Below, in pieces: positions 1 through 7,455 of a DNA stretch of 11,474 bases. Where the stretch lies: the NCBI GenBank assembly GCA_025997795.1, contig BNVB01000065.1, forward strand, positions 1 through 11,474. The letters run 5' to 3'. Position 1 is the stretch's first letter, and every line of letters starts with the position of its first letter. Both the position numbers and the translations under genes were made by a program. Under the pieces are notes generated by a model. That model was not told the origin of the DNA. It made no database searches and worked only from the letters and a program-made list of their open reading frames with translations. Origin of the DNA: Spirochaetia bacterium (GTDB lineage Bacteria > Spirochaetota > Spirochaetia > Treponematales > Breznakiellaceae).

Positions 1-326
1 CCGCCAGCGACATCGGCATTGCCATGGGCGGCCTTGGCTCTGACGCTGCCATTGAATCGGCGGATATTGTGCTTATGACCGATGAACCTTCCCGCTTGAT
101 CGAAGCCATGGCGGCGGCAAAAAAAACCATGGCCATTGTAAAACAGAACATTGTCTTTGCCCTGGGAGTAAAAGCGGCGCTGCTGGTACTGGGAGCCGCG
201 GGTATCGCTTCGCTGTGGATGGCGGTCTTCGGCGATGTGGGCGTAGCCCTTATCGCCGTGCTTAACGCTATGCGGGCTATGAAAATACCTCAAGTAAAGG
301 CCGCCGCAGAGCTGCCGATACAATAG
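1..326 (+). CDS. Heavy-metal (Zn/Cd/Pb-type) P1B ATPase, C-terminal end, partial
   Basis: The gene enters from the left edge (frame begins at base 3) and ends in TAG at 324-326, so only about 107 C-terminal residues are present. They begin just after where the GDGxNDxPAL hinge motif should lie: DIGIAMGGLGSDAAIESAD is the conserved end of the P domain. Two membrane helices follow. The first carries a Lys in LGVKAAL and the second an Asp in FGDVGVALIAVLNAMR. These correspond to the M7 Lys and M8 Asp of ZntA/CadA-type Zn2+/Cd2+/Pb2+ exporters, and no copper-type motif is seen here. The inferred role is efflux of a divalent soft metal across the inner membrane, driven by ATP. The next gene starts 2 nt after the stop (TAGTAATG), which suggests coupled translation. 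The N-terminal metal-binding domains and the CPC motif lie outside the window, so metal specificity is inferred. Confidence 0.9.
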   Translation, partial: ASDIGIAMGGLGSDAAIESADIVLMTDEPSRLIEAMAAAKKTMAIVKQNIVFALGVKAALLVLGAAGIASLWMAVFGDVGVALIAVLNAMRAMKIPQVKAAAELPIQ

Positions 327-328
327 TA

Positions 329-1021
329 ATGCGTTTTTTCATGCTGATTGTTCTGCTCTCTTCTGCCATGGCTCTTTCCGCCTGGCCCCAAAGATCCCGG
401 AACAGTGACAAAAACCCGGCAGAAAAACCCGAGGAAACCAGAGCGGTTTTTCCCGAAGAATCTTTTCCCCGTTTCATCATAGAAGATCTGCCAAAAACGC
501 CCCGGCTTATTCTGGGCAGGGGCGAAACAGAACAAAACCTGCTGGTATCTTTTCTTTTGGGCGAAAATAAAAATGCCGATCCTGCCATGGTGGAAGAACT
601 GGCGGGCTTGTATATACGCGAAGCACAAACCGAGGGGATTAACCACGACATTGCCTTTGCCCAGATGTGTCTGGAAACGGGGTTCCTCCGTTTTGGCGGC
701 CTGGTACAGGCAGAGATGAATAACTTCTGCGGCCTTGGTTCCATTGGCCCCGGTGAACCGGGGGAACAGTTTCCTTCGGTACAAATTGGGGTCCGGGCCC
801 ATATTCAGCACCTTAAGGCCTATGCCACCGAAACTCCCCTGGCGGGGGAACTGGTTGATCCCCGGTACCGTTTTGTCCGCCGGGGTTCAGCGCCGGCCCT
901 CCAAGCGCTGGCCGCTTACTGGGCGGCGGATAAACGGTATGCAGAAAAGATCGAAACCATTTTAACCCGGCTCTACCATTTCCAGGAAACCAGCCTCAGC
1001 TCTCACCAAACCGGATTGTAA
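329..1021 (+). CDS. Secreted glucosaminidase-domain (LYZ2/FlgJ-like) peptidoglycan hydrolase
   Basis: The product has 230 aa. Residues 1-20 are a hydrophobic signal-like segment after a short basic start. A low-complexity linker follows, then a glucosaminidase-type domain at about residues 82-215. Seen: INHDIAFAQMCLETGFLRFG with the likely catalytic Glu116, then MNNFCGLGSI and a VQIGVRAHIQHLKAYA helix. These are hallmarks of the endo-beta-N-acetylglucosaminidase fold also found in FlgJ. The expected reaction is cleavage of GlcNAc-MurNAc glycan bonds in the periplasm. The start at 329 has no good Shine-Dalgarno and lies 2 nt past the ATPase stop, so reinitiation is likely. The last 19 nt overlap tail-to-tail with the converging lipoprotein gene. 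The link to the metal ATPase is positional only. The domain call is fairly secure; the biological target (septum, flagellar passage, turnover) is unknown. Confidence 0.8.
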   Translation: MRFFMLIVLLSSAMALSAWPQRSRNSDKNPAEKPEETRAVFPEESFPRFIIEDLPKTPRLILGRGETEQNLLVSFLLGENKNADPAMVEELAGLYIREAQTEGINHDIAFAQMCLETGFLRFGGLVQAEMNNFCGLGSIGPGEPGEQFPSVQIGVRAHIQHLKAYATETPLAGELVDPRYRFVRRGSAPALQALAAYWAADKRYAEKIETILTRLYHFQETSLSSHQTGL

Positions 1022-2391
1022 CTGTTTTCCGCAGAATCCGTTCCGTTATCTGTTTCACTTTCCCCATCTGTTTCAGCCTGGTCTGCCGGCGCTTCTACTG
1101 GCGGTATTCCCACCGGCGGTATTTCCGCCGACTGCGGCAGAACTGCCGGGGTTTCTTTCTTTGGAGCAACGACAATCCAGCCGCGGGAAAAACGCTGGGC
1201 TTCCAGAAAAAGCGGCGCCGAAGGATCCTGTTCAACTGCGGGTTTTTTCTCCGAAGTTTTGGAGACTTCGTCCCCGGAAAGAAAATCCAACGGCACGGGA
1301 AGGGGATCACTCATGGGAGGACCGTAGCGGGCAAAACTATCGGTAAGGAACCTGCCCAAAGCTGATCCAGCAGAACTGCCAAGGGCTTTTTCCCGTTCCA
1401 GGCCGGGGATTTGGCTGCGGGAAATAAGTACCTGAAGGATTGGACCGGAAAGATAGTGTACCCGGCGGGGAAGGTTTTTACCGTCAAGCAGTACCAGTAT
1501 ATCCTTTCCTTCATTGTAGCTTTTGTAAAAAAAACCGTTAAGGGTTATGGCGTCTTCCCCGGCGAGTACCCAGGGGGTGGAAAACTCCACCTGCACAACG
1601 GCCCCGTCGCTTTCTCCTTCCTTGTCTGCAAAGGTATAGGCCCAGGCAAAGGCAAAGGCTTCCCGTACTTCATCGGGAAAACGGCCGCCAAATTCCCGTG
1701 TTTTTTCGGATGCAGAAAGATCGCTTAACAGGGAATAAAAGCGGTCTTCGCCAAAGCTAAAACGGGTTACTTTAGCGGAATCCGGAGTTTCTGCCCGGCT
1801 CGTGATCATCCTTCCGCGGCTAAAACGCTGAACCGCCGTTCCTTCAAAAAAGAAAACCTCGCCCAGCGGAACGCCGTAACCCGCCGCTCCGTTGGCCCTG
1901 TTATACCCGGCGCTTTTTCCATACTGATCAAGGATAGGGCCGGAAACGGAATAGACCGGAAAAAACAGCGCCGATTCCCCGCCGTAGGTTCCCAGAGCCA
2001 GTACCAGGGCTGGAGTACCCCAGGAATTGTCCTCTTTATCGGCGCTCATCCAGTTTTGGCTCCAGCTTGCCGGAGCGCCTGCAGGCCAGGGGTTAACCCG
2101 GTCGCCGCCCAAAACACCCGTTAAGGGAAGCCCCCGGTAAAGGGCTTCCAGGTATGCTTCCCGGAAAGCGTTACGCAGCGTCCCCGCTTCATCGCCGGGA
2201 TCTTCCTGCCGGGCGCCCACCTCGACAGGAATATCCGGATCCGGCAGAGGCTGGGGAACAAAAACAAGTTCCCCAGCCGCGGCGGGGTCATCCAGTGAAT
2301 CGTCAAATCCTTCAAAGGTACCGCAGGCGGTAAACAAAAACGGCAGAATTGTCAGCAAAACAAGACGGCGCAATTGCCGGAATTGTATCAT
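1003..2391 (-). CDS. Putative lipoprotein with LGFP-like repeats, function unknown
   Basis: The product has 462 aa. It begins with a basic N-terminus, a hydrophobic stretch and a lipobox FTAC with Cys23, so it should be a lipid-anchored envelope protein. The body shows an internal two-fold echo. VSGPIL (149-154) and LSGPIL (314-319) are one pair. VQRFSRGRMI (187-196) and AQRFSRGWIV (398-407) are the other. The stretch YGVPLGEVFFFEGTAVQRFS (residues 172-191) resembles the LGFP repeat found in some cell-surface proteins, but this is weak. The last 50 residues are Pro/Glu/Asp-rich and probably disordered. It is the second gene of an operon: its ATG overlaps the upstream stop as ATGA (2388-2391). 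Its 3' end overlaps the opposing glucosaminidase gene by 19 nt. I do not recognise a function; a wall-associated role is a guess from the lipobox, repeats and neighbour. Confidence 0.7.
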   Translation of the reverse strand: MIQFRQLRRLVLLTILPFLFTACGTFEGFDDSLDDPAAAGELVFVPQPLPDPDIPVEVGARQEDPGDEAGTLRNAFREAYLEALYRGLPLTGVLGGDRVNPWPAGAPASWSQNWMSADKEDNSWGTPALVLALGTYGGESALFFPVYSVSGPILDQYGKSAGYNRANGAAGYGVPLGEVFFFEGTAVQRFSRGRMITSRAETPDSAKVTRFSFGEDRFYSLLSDLSASEKTREFGGRFPDEVREAFAFAWAYTFADKEGESDGAVVQVEFSTPWVLAGEDAITLNGFFYKSYNEGKDILVLLDGKNLPRRVHYLSGPILQVLISRSQIPGLEREKALGSSAGSALGRFLTDSFARYGPPMSDPLPVPLDFLSGDEVSKTSEKKPAVEQDPSAPLFLEAQRFSRGWIVVAPKKETPAVLPQSAEIPPVGIPPVEAPADQAETDGESETDNGTDSAENSYNPVW

Positions 2392-2981
2392 TTAAGCCCC
2401 CTTAGTTTGGCCAAAATTACCAGACTGTTTGCCGATACCATCATTTTGAACCGTTCAAAATCTTCTTTTGTTTCCGTATCGGACCCGGCAAGGTCCAGAT
2501 CGTTTCCCCTCCGGCGGTACCAGAGATAATGCCGGGAACGGATACTACAGCGCCGCTGCTGGAACCGGCTTTCCAGCTGCCGTTCCAGAAGTTCCGCCAG
2601 GGTTATGTGGTTATCCTCGCCGGAAAGCCAATATATATCATCATCAGCAAAAAAAAGCACTACCCGGCGGAAGCCCTCTCCCAGAGAAGCATCGTTCCGG
2701 AACCCGTCCAGAACGATACTTTGTTTGGCCAGAGAAAGATCGTAACCCTGCTCCCGCAAGAAACTCCGGAGTTCGGTTATTTCATCCCGAATCTGCCGGA
2801 AAACTTCGCCGCCCTTGTCCGCATTCTGCAAATCCCGTCTCCAAACCCGCAGCTGATCTTCATAGTGGGCAAAAACCGGGGTTCTGCTTAAAAACTGGGA
2901 AGTTTCAGAAAGCAGCTGCCAGGTACCGGAAAAACGGTCGCTTAACAAATCCCGCAGGGATTTGGATTTTTTTCTATTCAT
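2388..2981 (-). CDS. Conserved-looking hypothetical protein, 197 aa
   Basis: I do not recognise this protein. It has 197 aa with no signal peptide or membrane span. It is rich in Arg, Glu, Asp and Leu, with likely helical or coiled segments at about 40-80 and 125-150 and an Arg-rich patch QQRRCSIRSRHYLWYRRRG. This suggests a soluble cytoplasmic protein. The start is the first ATG after an in-frame TAG at 2985-2987. No Shine-Dalgarno precedes it; the bases before it are ATATACTAGTGT. A TATACT box lies 6-7 nt upstream and another 7 nt further, so the mRNA may be leaderless or have a very short leader. It is translationally coupled (ATGA) to the lipoprotein gene, and coupling with a lipoprotein may mean a shared envelope task. 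A downstream TTG start at residue 12 is possible. Confidence 0.65.
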   Translation of the reverse strand: MNRKKSKSLRDLLSDRFSGTWQLLSETSQFLSRTPVFAHYEDQLRVWRRDLQNADKGGEVFRQIRDEITELRSFLREQGYDLSLAKQSIVLDGFRNDASLGEGFRRVVLFFADDDIYWLSGEDNHITLAELLERQLESRFQQRRCSIRSRHYLWYRRRGNDLDLAGSDTETKEDFERFKMMVSANSLVILAKLRGLK

Positions 2982-2993
2982 ACACTAGTATAT

Positions 2994-3023
2994 AGTATAA
3001 CTTCAATTGACTTCTCCTGAAAA
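2994..3023 (-). promoter_or_regulatory. Candidate promoter for the minus-strand operon
   Basis: Read on the minus strand: TTTTCA (3023-3018), 18-nt spacer, TATACT (2999-2994), which is 5 nt upstream of a second TATACT (2992-2987). The -10 matches consensus at 5 of 6 and the -35 at 4 of 6. Transcription would start about 0-6 nt before the ATG at 2981. The element overlaps the opposite promoter, so the two RNA polymerases should exclude each other. Confidence 0.5.
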
Positions 3024-3035
3024 GGCATTTATAGT
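3007..3035 (+). promoter_or_regulatory. Sigma-70-type promoter for the PilZ-TPR operon, leaderless start expected
   Basis: TTGACT (3007-3012), exact 17-nt spacer, TATAGT (3030-3035). Both hexamers match the sigma-70 consensus at 5 of 6. The predicted transcription start is about 3041-3043, and the ATG is at 3044. An in-frame TAG at 3032-3034 excludes a longer protein. No Shine-Dalgarno sits at a usable distance. A leaderless or near-leaderless mRNA is inferred. Confidence 0.65.
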
Positions 3036-3043
3036 TACTTGGA

Positions 3044-4057
3044 ATGGCCCTCATAACCAGTCAAAAGATCAGTAGTTTTTATGAACGCTTCAAAGCTATA
3101 GATGTAACCTTTTCAAAAGAGATCATCCAGGTTACCGGTCTAATAACCCAACAGGTCTACCTTAAATGCGGCGGCGACTTCTGGCCCTGTGTAATCTATT
3201 CCAGCTCTTTCCAGGGAGCCAAGGTGGCGGCCAATACCCAGTCGGGGCTGGCCCAGAAGCTTCAAACCGTAAACAACGCGGTGGCCCTCCGTTTTTGCTT
3301 TAAAAAAACCGTCAAAGACGCTCCGGTTACCTTTGCTGTTGCTGCCAGGGTTTCTGGTTTTGCTCCCTACGGCAATTCCAATGAGGTGGCCCTCTTTTCG
3401 CTCCAGTTTAACCAGCGGCCCCCGGATGCCCTTATCGAAATTATCGGCCGGGTGCTGGACGCCAATGTAGCATCTGCCAAACGGCGGGAAGAGCGGGTTC
3501 TTCTGACCACCGACATAATCCGCAAAATGAGTCTTTCCGGCAAGGAAACGGCGGTATTTATTCAGGGGGTTCCCCGCCGCTGTATACTCCGGGACATTTC
3601 CTTTTCCGGGGCTAAACTTATCATGATGGGGGTGGCTAAATTCCTTGTAGACCGGGAAGCCGCCCTGCGGATCGACTTTGATGACCCCAGAGAAAGTTTC
3701 TTGATAAAAGGATCGTTTCTCCGTTCCGAAGAAGTAGAGGGCCGGAAGGAGCTTGTTGCCCTGGCGGTCCTGTTTACCGATGCCACAATCCCCATGGGAT
3801 ACAAGGTCAGGCTTAACGAATACCTAAGCCGTATTAAAGTTGATAAACCTGCGGCTGCTGCGGAAACCGAAAAACCCGAAAAACCCGCAGCCGATGGAGC
3901 CGCTCCTGCCTCAACTGATACACCGCCTGCGGAACCTGCGGCTGCGGAAGCCGAAAAATCCGCAGCCGATGGTACCGCTCCCACCTCAACTGACACACCG
4001 CCTGCAGAACCCGCAAAATCCGCAGCGTCCGGCGGCGAAGGCCCAGCCAAAACATGA
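3044..4057 (+). CDS. PilZ-domain protein, probable cyclic-di-GMP effector
   Basis: The product has 337 aa. Residues 1-140 form an N-terminal domain of unknown function, possibly a YcgR-N-like or duplicated PilZ-like barrel. Residues 145-265 form a PilZ domain with both c-di-GMP-binding signatures in order: RREER (R147xxxR151), then DISFSG (D184xS186xxG189). PilZ proteins change conformation on binding c-di-GMP and pass the signal to motility or envelope machinery. In spirochaetes they affect motility and virulence (established for some Borrelia and Treponema proteins). The last 70 residues are a Pro/Ala/Glu-rich tail made of two 25-residue repeats. There is no signal peptide, so it is cytoplasmic. 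It is first gene of an operon with the TPR protein (ATGA overlap at 4054-4057). The promoter sits so close that the mRNA is probably leaderless. The PilZ call is secure; the downstream partner is unknown. Confidence 0.88.
   Translation: MALITSQKISSFYERFKAIDVTFSKEIIQVTGLITQQVYLKCGGDFWPCVIYSSSFQGAKVAANTQSGLAQKLQTVNNAVALRFCFKKTVKDAPVTFAVAARVSGFAPYGNSNEVALFSLQFNQRPPDALIEIIGRVLDANVASAKRREERVLLTTDIIRKMSLSGKETAVFIQGVPRRCILRDISFSGAKLIMMGVAKFLVDREAALRIDFDDPRESFLIKGSFLRSEEVEGRKELVALAVLFTDATIPMGYKVRLNEYLSRIKVDKPAAAAETEKPEKPAADGAAPASTDTPPAEPAAAEAEKSAADGTAPTSTDTPPAEPAKSAASGGEGPAKT
3878..4014 (+). repeat. 75-bp in-frame tandem repeat in the PilZ gene tail
   Basis: Nearly two copies of a 75-bp unit start at 3878 and 3953. 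They encode a 25-residue unit with the shared core TDTPPAEP. Copies differ at scattered, mostly third positions, so this is not a very recent duplication. The unit length is a multiple of 3, so copy changes would keep the frame and only alter the disordered tail length. Confidence 0.8.
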
Positions 4058-5247
4058 CAGATCCGGCGCTTCCCGCTTCCAACAATTTTGCCGGGGGTAA
4101 ACTGATCTATATCGTTATACCCCGGGAACTGCACCAAAACTTTGCCCATCACGGGGATTTTACGTTTGATCCCGCTGTTCCCCTGCCGGTAGAATTGCCG
4201 CCGGGAACAGACACCTTTGATCCGGCAGAACTGAGCATTGAAATGATCCTTTCGGGATTACTCCAGGATTTGGCGGCACAACCGGAAGAGGAAAAAAGCG
4301 GCTATTACCGGCAGCTTGTTAACGGCCTCCGGCCCGATACCGCCGGAGCATTGCTGGATGCGGCAACTGTCAAAGCCAGGGCCGGCGATTATGAAACAGC
4401 GCTGGAGATCTTCCGCCTGCTGGATGGCCTTTGTCCGGGAAATCCGGTACTGCTTCTTAACCGTGCCCTGGCACTGGAAGCCCGGGCGGAGGGGCTGGAA
4501 AATACCGCCGGAGAAAACGGCCCCATGAAGGCCGAATCTGCCTTTGCGGAAGCGGAGTCCGCCTACGAAAAAGCCCTTGTTCGCGGTATACCGGATACGC
4601 TCTTTAACGCCGGTTTTTTTTACCAGAAACGGGGCGATTATACCAGAGCGGCGGAATGCCTGCTCTCTTATCTGGATGCGGTTGAAAACAACGAAACTGC
4701 CCCCGGTACGGAAGACAGCGAAACCGGTGTAGAAAACAGTGATACGGAAGACAGCGAAAAAAGAGCCGCCGCCCGGGAACTGCTTGACGAGATACGGAAC
4801 AACGGCCTGGACGACCCTGCCTTTAAGGAAGGTATCGCCCTTATCCGCCGGGGCGAAGAAGAACAGGGTATCCTTAAAGCCAGGGAATTTCTGGAACGCT
4901 GCCCCAACGCTGGCAGGGGCTGGTTTATCCTGGGCTGGGGCCTCCGCCGTCTTTGCCGCTGGCAGGACGGCGCAGCCTGTTTTGAAAAGGCCCTGGAGCT
5001 GGGCACCGCCAATGCCGATACCCGCAATGAACTGGCAATCTGCCGTATGGAAAACGGGGAACTGGACGAAGCCCGGGGGGAACTGGAAAAGGCCCTCTAC
5101 CTTGATCCGGATAATGTTAAAATTATCAGTAATATGGGCATCCTTGCCATGAAAGAAGGAGATGACGATCGGGCCGCCGCCTTCTTCCGTACCGTGCTGG
5201 CGCTGGAGCCGGAAGATCCGGTAGCCCAGGCTTTTTTTGGTACTTGA
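4054..5247 (+). CDS. Tetratricopeptide (TPR) repeat protein
   Basis: The product has 397 aa, with no signal peptide or membrane span. TPR-like helical pairs are visible at about 104-140 (AGDYETALEIFRLLDGLCPGN), 165-210 (RGDYTRAAECL) and 286-395. The last block has three successive units ending in FEKALELG, LEKALYLDPDN and FRTVLALEPEDP. A Glu/Asp/Thr/Ser-rich linker (about 211-240) separates the two TPR groups. TPR arrays bind partner proteins, so a scaffold or adaptor role is likely. The first 60 residues (IYIVIPRELHQNF, then a Pro-rich part) match nothing I know. It overlaps the PilZ stop by 4 nt, so it is translationally coupled and probably works with the PilZ protein, perhaps as a c-di-GMP-controlled adaptor (inference). 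The downstream gene has its own promoter, so the operon seems to end here, though no convincing terminator is visible. Confidence 0.82.
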   Translation: MTDPALPASNNFAGGKLIYIVIPRELHQNFAHHGDFTFDPAVPLPVELPPGTDTFDPAELSIEMILSGLLQDLAAQPEEEKSGYYRQLVNGLRPDTAGALLDAATVKARAGDYETALEIFRLLDGLCPGNPVLLLNRALALEARAEGLENTAGENGPMKAESAFAEAESAYEKALVRGIPDTLFNAGFFYQKRGDYTRAAECLLSYLDAVENNETAPGTEDSETGVENSDTEDSEKRAAARELLDEIRNNGLDDPAFKEGIALIRRGEEEQGILKAREFLERCPNAGRGWFILGWGLRRLCRWQDGAACFEKALELGTANADTRNELAICRMENGELDEARGELEKALYLDPDNVKIISNMGILAMKEGDDDRAAAFFRTVLALEPEDPVAQAFFGT

Positions 5248-5263
5248 CCGCGCTGCGGCTTGC

Positions 5264-5301
5264 TTGAGAAAATCAAAAAAAAGCGTATACTAATGAAGGA
5301 G
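5264..5301 (+). promoter_or_regulatory. Promoter and ribosome binding site of the dehydrogenase operon
   Basis: TTGAGA (5264-5269), 16-nt spacer, TATACT (5286-5291): each hexamer matches sigma-70 consensus at 5 of 6. The Shine-Dalgarno AAGGAG lies at 5296-5301, 7 nt before the ATG at 5309. The spacing is normal and fixes the start. With transcription beginning near 5297-5298 the leader is very short and the SD sits at its 5' end. No operator-like palindrome was seen. Confidence 0.7.
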
Positions 5302-5308
5302 ACTATAT

Positions 5309-6601
5309 ATGAAAACCAAAGCTGTTCGTATCCATGGTGTAAACGATCTTCGTCTGGAAGAATTTGAACTTCCCGAAATAAAGGACGATGAAATACTGGC
5401 CCGGATTGTGTCGGATTCTATCTGTATGTCCAGCCATAAACTGGCACTCCAGGGGGCGGCCCACAAGCGGATTCGCTATGATCTTTCAAAACAGCCCTGC
5501 ATTATCGGCCATGAATTTTGCGGCACCCTGGAAAAGGTGGGCCCCAAATGGGCGGGCCAATTTAAACCGGGGGATAAGTTTGCCATCCAGCCGGCGCTGA
5601 ACTACCCCGACGAAACCGGCGCCGCCACACTTTGGGCGCCCGGTTATTCCTACGAGTATATCGGCGGGGACGCCACCTATATCATCATCCCCAAAGAAGT
5701 AATGGAAATGGGCTGCCTTCTTTCCTATGGGGCGGACAACTTCTTTATGGGTTCCCTTTCGGAACCCGTGTCCTGCGTGGTGGGGGCTTTCCACGCCCAG
5801 TACCATACCCATGGCGGTTCTTATGTCCACGATATGGGAATTGTTGAAGGAGGATCCATTGCCCTCCTGGCCGGGGTGGGACCCATGGGCCTGGGAGCCA
5901 TTGATTATGCCATCCACGCCCCCCGAAAAGCGGCCCGGATAATTGTTACCGACATTGACGATACCCGGCTTAACCGGGCAGCGGAACTCCTAAGCGCTGG
6001 GGAAGCAAAGAAAAACGGCGTGGAGCTTATCTATGTTAACACTAAAGACATTACCGATCCGGTAGAACATCTTAAAAAGCTTAACGGCGGTAAACTCTTT
6101 GACGATGTTTTTGTTTTTGCCCCGGTAAAACCGGTGGTAGAAATGGGAGATAAACTTTTGGGCAGGGATGGGTGTCTTAACTTTTTTGCCGGTCCCACGG
6201 ATACTGCTTTTTCCGCCGGCTTTAACTTTTATAACGTTCACTACGAAAGCCACCACATTGTGGGAACCAGCGGCGGCAATACCGACGACATGAAAGAATC
6301 CCTTGCCATGATGGCTTCGGGGCAGCTTAACCCGGTATTTATGATAACCCATGTGGGGGGCCTTGATGCCGTTCCGTCAACTACCATAGATCTGGACAAG
6401 ATCCCCGGCGGAAAAAAACTGGTTTACACCCACAAAAAAATCCCCCTTACGGCCATTGCGGATCTTGCCAAAAAAGGCAGCTTAAACGATGGCGGCCTGG
6501 GGCCGCTCTATACGGGGCTTGCGGAAATCTGCGGCCGCCATAACGGTCTTTGGAGCAAGGAAGCGGAGGATTACCTTCTGGCCAATGCGCCGGAAATTTG
6601 A
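5309..6601 (+). CDS. Zinc-dependent medium-chain dehydrogenase, sorbose-1-phosphate reductase-like
   Basis: The product has 430 aa. It has the MDR (zinc alcohol dehydrogenase) layout: a GroES-like N-domain with Cys39 in SICMSSHKLALQG and His68-Glu69 in IIGHEFCGT, and Glu152 in LSEPVSCVVGA as a likely further zinc ligand. The Rossmann motif GVGPMG is at 189-194, with acidic residues VTDIDDTR after beta-2, which favours NAD(H) over NADP(H). The four-Cys structural zinc lobe of classical ADHs is absent. The ICMS-HKLALQG signature and the length are, from memory, closest to L-sorbose-1-phosphate reductases (SorE type). The substrate is therefore probably a sugar or polyol phosphate, but this is not certain. 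It is the first gene of a three-gene operon with HD and HAD phosphatase genes, which fits sugar-phosphate turnover. No PTS or sugar transporter genes are in the window. Confidence 0.85.
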   Translation: MKTKAVRIHGVNDLRLEEFELPEIKDDEILARIVSDSICMSSHKLALQGAAHKRIRYDLSKQPCIIGHEFCGTLEKVGPKWAGQFKPGDKFAIQPALNYPDETGAATLWAPGYSYEYIGGDATYIIIPKEVMEMGCLLSYGADNFFMGSLSEPVSCVVGAFHAQYHTHGGSYVHDMGIVEGGSIALLAGVGPMGLGAIDYAIHAPRKAARIIVTDIDDTRLNRAAELLSAGEAKKNGVELIYVNTKDITDPVEHLKKLNGGKLFDDVFVFAPVKPVVEMGDKLLGRDGCLNFFAGPTDTAFSAGFNFYNVHYESHHIVGTSGGNTDDMKESLAMMASGQLNPVFMITHVGGLDAVPSTTIDLDKIPGGKKLVYTHKKIPLTAIADLAKKGSLNDGGLGPLYTGLAEICGRHNGLWSKEAEDYLLANAPEI

Positions 6602-6631
6602 GCGCTTAAACCGTTTTTTACAGGAAGAACT

Positions 6632-7453
6632 ATGGGAACACGATCGGGCAAAGAACTGGCCCTGGATACCAAGATACTCGAAAAGGTAAAGGCATTCGGG
6701 CTTTCCGGTAAAACCGAAGCGCTGGCGGAAATCCTTTTAAAGGATGATGAAATTCAGGCCATGCAGGAATATGCCAATGTGGTTTCCATTGTACGGCTTA
6801 AGTACAACGATCACGGGCCGGTCCATATGCGGACGGTGGCTCTTAATTCACTTATTATGATGGACCTGATCCGCCGGGCAAAAGTCAAAACAAGCCTTGA
6901 ACAGGAAGAAGTCGGCAGCTTTGAGGACAGCCTTTCTGCGGTACTCTGCGGGGCGCTGATCCATGACATGGGCATGGGCATAGGCCGGCAGGATCATGAA
7001 CTACACGGCGTTTATCTGGCCTATCCTCTTTTAAGCCGTATTCTGGCAGCAGTGTATGAAAAAAACATTCACAAACAGGTAATGATCCGTTCCCTGGCGC
7101 TGGAAGCAATTACCGGCCACATGGGAACCAGAACTATTCATTCCCTGGAAGCGGGCATTGTCCAGGTCGCCGACGGCTGCGACATGAAGAAGGGCCGCGC
7201 CCGGATTCCCCTGGCCATTGGCGGAAGCCCCCGTGTGGGAGACATTCACCAGTATTCGGCCAATGCCATTGAAGAACTTGCCATAGAAGCGGGCAAAGAA
7301 AAACCCATCAGCATACGGGTAAATATGTCCAGCGAAGTGGGACTCTTCCAGGTAGAAGAAGTGCTGCTTAACAAAATTGCCTCGGGAACGGCAAAGAGCC
7401 ACATTGAACTTTATGCCATACTCAACGGCGGTGAACCAAAAAGGTATTTATAA
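6632..7453 (+). CDS. HD-domain phosphohydrolase
   Basis: The product has 273 aa and is cytoplasmic. The HD-superfamily metal site is visible: NDHGPVHMRTV (His61, His65), LIHDMGMGIGRQDHELH (His111-Asp112 doublet, then His122 and His125), TGHMGT (His163) and VADGCD (Asp181). HD proteins hydrolyse phosphate esters in nucleotides, cyclic nucleotides or small phosphorylated molecules using a one- or two-metal centre. The spread of His residues suggests a two-metal site. The C-terminal ~80 residues (IEELAIEAG to the end) form a small extra domain with alternating beta-like segments. The start at 6632 is supported by AGGAAG at 6622-6627. It lies 31 nt after the dehydrogenase stop (6601) and 2 nt before the HAD gene, so it is surely co-transcribed. 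The substrate cannot be read from the sequence; a stand-alone, sensor-free HD protein of this size is usually annotated only as HD-domain protein. Confidence 0.82.
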   Translation: MGTRSGKELALDTKILEKVKAFGLSGKTEALAEILLKDDEIQAMQEYANVVSIVRLKYNDHGPVHMRTVALNSLIMMDLIRRAKVKTSLEQEEVGSFEDSLSAVLCGALIHDMGMGIGRQDHELHGVYLAYPLLSRILAAVYEKNIHKQVMIRSLALEAITGHMGTRTIHSLEAGIVQVADGCDMKKGRARIPLAIGGSPRVGDIHQYSANAIEELAIEAGKEKPISIRVNMSSEVGLFQVEEVLLNKIASGTAKSHIELYAILNGGEPKRYL

Positions 7454-7455
7454 CG

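Noticed and set aside
3562..4152. Minus-strand 196-codon open frame opposite the PilZ gene
   Set aside because: It is a shadow of the Pro/Ala-rich PilZ tail; the plus-strand protein has the recognisable domain and motifs.
5248..5258. CCGC-GCT-GCGG hairpin after the TPR gene as terminator
   Set aside because: The stem is only 4 bp with no T-run, and it lies next to the promoter of the following gene.
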